A stretch of DNA of 9,340 nucleotides from an uncultured Halieaceae bacterium (lineage in GTDB: Bacteria; Pseudomonadota; Gammaproteobacteria; Pseudomonadales; Halieaceae). The DNA is taken from NCBI GenBank assembly GCA_938074135.1, contig CALJFL010000117.1, positions 1 through 9,340 of the forward strand. Direction: 5' to 3'. The position numbers were made by a program, and so were the translations under genes. This document shows positions 6,358 through 9,340 of this stretch, piece by piece (position 1 is the stretch's first letter; every line of letters starts with the position of its first letter). The notes below the pieces were generated by a model that ran no database searches, had not been told where the DNA came from, and saw nothing but the letters and a program-made list of their open reading frames with translations.

Positions 6358-6379
6358 CGTGCCATCCTCAGGTTGACTG
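6347..6379. promoter_or_regulatory. Candidate BirA biotin operator between comF and bioB
   Basis: CTGTTAACC (6347-6355), a 15-base spacer and GGTTGACTG (6371-6379) form an inverted repeat with 7 of 9 arm positions paired. The BirA operator known from E. coli and other bacteria has arms close to TTGTAAACC and GGTTTACAA with a spacer of about 14-16 bases; the arms here match at 7 of 9 and 6 of 9. The right arm covers the bioB -35 hexamer and the left arm covers the comF start codon, so occupancy could repress both directions. Resemblance and position support this; no binding evidence exists here. Confidence 0.45.
6366..6369 (-). promoter_or_regulatory. Ribosome binding site deciding the comF start
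   Basis: GAGG on the minus strand lies eight bases before the ATG at 6357. It favours this start over the upstream in-frame GTG at 6390. It falls in the spacer of the candidate BirA operator. Confidence 0.6.
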
Positions 6380-6400
6380 TTAACGCTCACGCTTTATCAT
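6373..6400 (+). promoter_or_regulatory. Sigma70-type promoter of the bioB operon
   Basis: TTGACT (6373-6378) and TATCAT (6395-6400) each match the -35 and -10 consensus at five of six positions, with a 16-base spacer. Transcription would start near 6407, giving a leader of under 30 bases before bioB. It is the best promoter-like pair seen in the window and lies where the biotin operon promoter is expected. Confidence 0.55.
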
Positions 6401-6410
6401 TAGCGTTTGC
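6379..6410. repeat. Second imperfect inverted repeat across the bioB -10
   Basis: GTTAACGCT (6379-6387) and AGCGTTTGC (6402-6410) pair at seven of nine positions, including six contiguous (AACGCT/AGCGTT), around a 14-base spacer that contains the -10 hexamer. It abuts the first inverted repeat and has similar dimensions, so it could be a second operator or the true one. It matches the BirA consensus less well. Confidence 0.25.
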
Positions 6411-6424
6411 CCCTGCCAGCCACT

Positions 6425-6428
6425 GGAA
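6425..6428 (+). promoter_or_regulatory. Ribosome binding site deciding the bioB start
   Basis: GGAA lies six bases before the ATG at 6435. The in-frame ATG at 6429 directly abuts this site, too close for normal initiation, so 6435 is preferred. Confidence 0.45.
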
Positions 6429-6434
6429 ATGCTT

Positions 6435-7508
6435 ATGTCCGCCTCTGCTCACGGTTCACACGCCCCTTCTCCTGCAGCCATTCGCCACGACTGGAGCCGC
6501 GGAGAAGTCGAGGCCCTGTTTACCCTACCGTTCAATGATCTCCTGTTCGCGGCTCAAAGCGTGCACCGTCAGTATTTTGACCCAAATCAGGTTCAGGTCA
6601 GCACCTTACTTTCCATCAAAACCGGCGCCTGCCCGGAAGACTGCGCCTACTGTCCCCAGAGCAACCGCTTTGAGACGGGGTTGGAGTCCGAGAAACTGAT
6701 GGAAGTGGAGCAGGTACTGGAACAGGCGCGGGCAGCGAAAGCCAGCGGCGCGACACGTTTTTGCATGGGTGCAGCCTGGCGTTCTCCGAAGAACAGGGAC
6801 ATGCCGTACGTGGTGGCCATGGTAAAAGGTGTGCGGGAGTTGGGCTTGGAGAGCTGTATGACCCTGGGCATGCTGACTGATGAGCAGGCCAGTGAACTGG
6901 CCGAGGCTGGTCTGGATTACTACAACCACAATCTCGATACTTCACCAGAGTATTACGGCGACATCATCACCACGCGCACCTACCAGGATCGCCTGGATAC
7001 TCTCGATCACGTGCGTGCTGCAGGGATGAAAGTCTGTAGCGGCGGTATTGTTGGTATGGGGGAGCAACAGGCGGATCGCGCAGGCCTGCTGCAGCAACTG
7101 GCCAATCTACCGCAGCACCCCGAGAGTGTGCCGATCAATATGCTGGTCAGGGTGGAGGGAACGCCGCTGGCCGATGAGGCAGACCTGGACCCCTTCGAAT
7201 TCATTCGGACCATCGCGGTAGCGCGGATCATGATGCCGGCCTCCCATGTCCGGCTGTCCGCCGGACGCGAGGAGATGAACGAGCAGATGCATGCGTTGGC
7301 CTATTTTGCCGGCGCCAACTCCATTTTTTACGGCGAAAAATTGCTGACCACGCCGAACCCGCGTGCCAATGCGGATATGGCCCTGTTTGCCCGGCTGGGG
7401 ATTGAGCCCGAGCAGCGAGCGGTCGAATCCGCCCCGCAGACCCCCGATCCGCGTTTCTACGACGCCGCTGATCAGGCGTCGTCCGCAGGTAGTCAGCCGA
7501 TCCACTAG
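6435..7508 (+). CDS. bioB: Biotin synthase BioB
   Basis: Radical-SAM enzyme that inserts sulfur into dethiobiotin to make biotin, the last step of the pathway, in the cytoplasm. From the ATG at 6435 it has 357 residues (E. coli 346). The [4Fe-4S] cluster motif is [10 protein letters not shown], with Cys66, Cys70 and Cys73. The ligands of the sacrificial [2Fe-2S] cluster are all present: Cys110 ([11 protein letters not shown]), Cys141 ([10 protein letters not shown]), Cys201 ([13 protein letters not shown]) and Arg273 (HVRLSAGRE). Each lies exactly 13 residues after its E. coli equivalent, so the extra length is mostly N-terminal. [13 protein letters not shown] (162-174) and [12 protein letters not shown] (295-306) are also family hallmarks. 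An ATG two codons upstream (6429) is a less likely start. It leads the bio operon and is divergent from comF. Confidence 0.97.
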   Translation: MSASAHGSHAPSPAAIRHDWSRGEVEALFTLPFNDLLFAAQSVHRQYFDPNQVQVSTLLSIKTGACPEDCAYCPQSNRFETGLESEKLMEVEQVLEQARAAKASGATRFCMGAAWRSPKNRDMPYVVAMVKGVRELGLESCMTLGMLTDEQASELAEAGLDYYNHNLDTSPEYYGDIITTRTYQDRLDTLDHVRAAGMKVCSGGIVGMGEQQADRAGLLQQLANLPQHPESVPINMLVRVEGTPLADEADLDPFEFIRTIAVARIMMPASHVRLSAGREEMNEQMHALAYFAGANSIFYGEKLLTTPNPRANADMALFARLGIEPEQRAVESAPQTPDPRFYDAADQASSAGSQPIH

Positions 7509-7522
7509 CGGAGTCGGTAACA

Positions 7523-8698
7523 ATGTCGGGTTTTTCCTCCCGCCTCAGCCGCGCGTTGGCCGAGCGCAGGGAACAGGGGCTATACCGCCAGCGCAGGACC
7601 CTGGCTTCCGCCCAGGGCCCCGAGGTCATTCTGGCCGGGCAGTCCTGTCTCAACTTTTGTAGCAATGACTACCTGGGGCTTGCCGCGGACCCGCGGTTGG
7701 TGGCCAGTTTCCAGCGGGCGGCAGACAAGTACGGGGTAGGCAGTGGCGCTTCCCACCTGGTATGTGGCCACAGTGAGCCCCATCGGGCGTTGGAAGAGGC
7801 GCTGGCGGACTTTACCGGCAGGCCCAGGGCACTGCTGTTCTCCAGCGGCTATGCAGCCAATACCGCCGTGTTGGGCACCGTGTTGCAACAGGGTGATTTC
7901 GTGTTTGAGGATCGCCTGAATCACGCCTCCTTGCTCGATGGTGGTCTGCACAGTGGCGCGCGCTTCCAGCGTTACCTGCACAATGATGTTGACTCGCTCA
8001 GGGCCAGGATGGCGTCGGCTGACGGCAACAGTCTGGTAGCGGTTGACGGGGTGTTCAGCATGGACGGCGACAGGGCGCCACTGGTGGAGCTGGCGGAGGC
8101 CTGCGATGAGGCCGATGCCTGGTTGATGGTCGATGATGCACATGGATTCGGCGTACTCGGTGAGCGCGGTGCCGGCAGCCTGGAGCTGGCTGGACTGGCA
8201 CCCGAGCGGGTACCGGTGTTGATGGTTACGCTGGGCAAGGCGCTCGGTGCGGCCGGGGCCTGTGTCATTGGTGATGAATTACTGATCGATAGCCTGGTGC
8301 AACAGGCGCGCAACTATATTTACACCACAGCGACTCCCCCGGCGGTGGCTGCAGCGTCGCTTACCGGGCTGCAGCTGGTGCGCGAGGAGCCGTGGCGACG
8401 GCAGCATCTGGCGGCGCTAATCGACCAGTTCCGCAAGGGTGCCGAGCAGCTGGGGCTGCCACTGCTGGAATCCGATACGCCCATTCAGCCGTTGCTGGTC
8501 GGTGATGCCGCATTGGCCAGCGCATTGAGTGACGCTTTGCTGGCACGCGGCGTATTGATCGGCGCGATCAGACCTCCGACCGTGGCAGCGGGGACCTCTC
8601 GCCTGCGGATAACGCTGACCGCCGGTCACAGCGTGCAACAGGTGGAACAATTACTGGCAGCGCTAGCTGCTGTGTGGCCCAGTGCGTCTGACGACTGA
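7523..8698 (+). CDS. bioF: 8-amino-7-oxononanoate synthase BioF
   Basis: PLP-dependent alpha-oxoamine synthase that condenses pimeloyl-ACP (or pimeloyl-CoA) with L-alanine to form 8-amino-7-oxononanoate, the first step of biotin ring assembly. The 391 residues compare with about 384 in E. coli. Visible features: [11 protein letters not shown] (48-58), [20 protein letters not shown] (71-90), the cofactor-stacking His134 in [20 protein letters not shown] (174-183), [11 protein letters not shown] (203-213, with Asp204 and His207), and the Schiff-base lysine Lys239 in [23 protein letters not shown] (359-370) closes the domain. The start at 7523 has GGAG nine bases upstream, and the gap from bioB is 14 bases. 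Its end overlaps the bioH start by 17 bases. Identification is secure. Confidence 0.97.
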   Translation: MSGFSSRLSRALAERREQGLYRQRRTLASAQGPEVILAGQSCLNFCSNDYLGLAADPRLVASFQRAADKYGVGSGASHLVCGHSEPHRALEEALADFTGRPRALLFSSGYAANTAVLGTVLQQGDFVFEDRLNHASLLDGGLHSGARFQRYLHNDVDSLRARMASADGNSLVAVDGVFSMDGDRAPLVELAEACDEADAWLMVDDAHGFGVLGERGAGSLELAGLAPERVPVLMVTLGKALGAAGACVIGDELLIDSLVQQARNYIYTTATPPAVAAASLTGLQLVREEPWRRQHLAALIDQFRKGAEQLGLPLLESDTPIQPLLVGDAALASALSDALLARGVLIGAIRPPTVAAGTSRLRITLTAGHSVQQVEQLLAALAAVWPSASDD

Positions 8699-9340
8699 GT
8701 ACCTGCCCGCGTTGGGCTGCGCACGACAGGAACTGGTGCTGTTGCATGGCTGGTCAAGTGGCCGTGACGTTTGGCGCCGGTTGTTGGTGCCGCTGAGGTC
8801 CTGGGCCAATATCACCCTGGTGGACCTTCCGGGCTGCACCGCAACAGATACCGACGGATTTGATGGTGACCTTGCCGGCTTGCTATCGGCAGTGCTGGAG
8901 CAGGTCCCGGAACGGGCGGTCTACCTGGGCTGGTCTGTCGGTGGTCAACTGGCGACCCTGCTGGCTGAGCGGGCGCCACAGCGGGTATCGGCACTTGTTA
9001 CCCTCTGTAGTAACCCCAGGTTTGTCGCAGCGGACAACTGGCCCGGTATGGCCCCTGATGCGTTCGCTGAATTCACAGAGCTGTACCAGCAGAAGCCGAG
9101 TAAAGCCCTGCAGCGCTTTGATGTATTGCAGTCCTTGAATGGTCAGCTCCGGGACCGGCGTTCCCTGCTCAACGAGCTGGCAGGCTTGCGTGGGCAGCGC
9201 GATCCCGGCGACCAGCTGGCCTGTGGGCTGACATGGCTGGCAAATATCGATCTGGTTGATGTCTTGCCCCGACTGGCGCTGGCGCAGCTACATTTGTTGG
9301 GCAGCGAGGATAGTCTGGTACCGGGCGCTCTGGCCAAGCG
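8682..9340 (+). CDS. bioH: Pimeloyl-[ACP] methyl ester esterase BioH (3' end cut by window)
   Basis: Alpha/beta-hydrolase that removes the methyl ester from pimeloyl-ACP methyl ester, ending fatty-acid-style elongation and releasing the substrate for BioF. The 219 visible codons of an expected 250-260 begin at GTG 8682, which reads [12 protein letters not shown] then [15 protein letters not shown] (17-31), the oxyanion-hole region. The nucleophile is Ser85 in [11 protein letters not shown], matching GWSLGG of E. coli Bio[14 protein letters not shown] (111-123) resembles the E. coli SPCFSARDEWPGI stretch, and Asp210 in [10 protein letters not shown] is the likely catalytic aspartate. The catalytic histidine would lie past the window end. 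The GTG is the only conventional ATG/GTG start seen ahead of the conserved region; a stop at 8664-8666 closes the frame and no strong ribosome binding site is seen. The 17-base overlap with bioF suggests coupled translation. A BioH-BioC fusion cannot be excluded because the end is missing. Confidence 0.92.
   Translation, partial: MRLTTEYLPALGCARQELVLLHGWSSGRDVWRRLLVPLRSWANITLVDLPGCTATDTDGFDGDLAGLLSAVLEQVPERAVYLGWSVGGQLATLLAERAPQRVSALVTLCSNPRFVAADNWPGMAPDAFAEFTELYQQKPSKALQRFDVLQSLNGQLRDRRSLLNELAGLRGQRDPGDQLACGLTWLANIDLVDVLPRLALAQLHLLGSEDSLVPGALAK

Noticed and set aside
6358..6390. Longer comF from the GTG at 6390
   Set aside because: No ribosome binding site precedes it, whereas the ATG at 6357 has GAGG at good spacing. 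The extra 11 residues are not family-like.

Overview
The window reads as a compact, fairly GC-rich chromosomal segment of a free-living gammaproteobacterium. Nearly every base lies in a housekeeping or metabolic gene. Divergent comF / bioB-bioF-bioH is an order I know from Pseudomonas and related marine gammaproteobacteria. SrkA, CysE and BioB align closely with their E. coli counterparts, and the catalytic residues of CysE and BioB fall at equivalent positions. The exact genus cannot be read from this sequence. I see no RNA gene, insertion sequence, CRISPR array, prophage or other mobile element.

Layout. (1) 1-1374, minus strand: a TrmB-like SAM-dependent methyltransferase followed by cysE, which is cut by the window start. 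(2) 1423-2145, plus strand: a left-handed beta-helix acyltransferase, divergent from the methyltransferase and convergent with the next cluster. (3) 6357 down to 2160, minus strand: a tight five-gene run comF-modA-modB-modC-srkA. The comF-modA gap is 25 bases, and the last three junctions are all 4-base ATGA stop/start overlaps. (4) 6435-9340, plus strand: bioB-bioF-bioH, with bioH cut by the window end.

How the genes work together. ModA, ModB and ModC form a complete high-affinity molybdate ABC importer: periplasmic binding protein, permease, and ATPase with a C-terminal molybdate-binding domain. SrkA, a stress-response kinase, is translationally coupled to modC. BioH, BioF and BioB supply pimeloyl-ACP release, the first ring-assembly step and the final sulfur insertion of biotin synthesis. 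CysE makes O-acetylserine for cysteine, the sulfur source for the FeS clusters BioB uses.

The most notable regulatory feature is the 77-base comF/bioB divergent region. It holds a good sigma70-type promoter for bioB and an imperfect 9-15-9 inverted repeat resembling a BirA operator, which also covers the comF start codon and ribosome binding site. No wholly novel system was found. The items worth a second look are that operator, the comF-mod-srkA linkage, the divergent TrmB paralogue and a few small structured elements.
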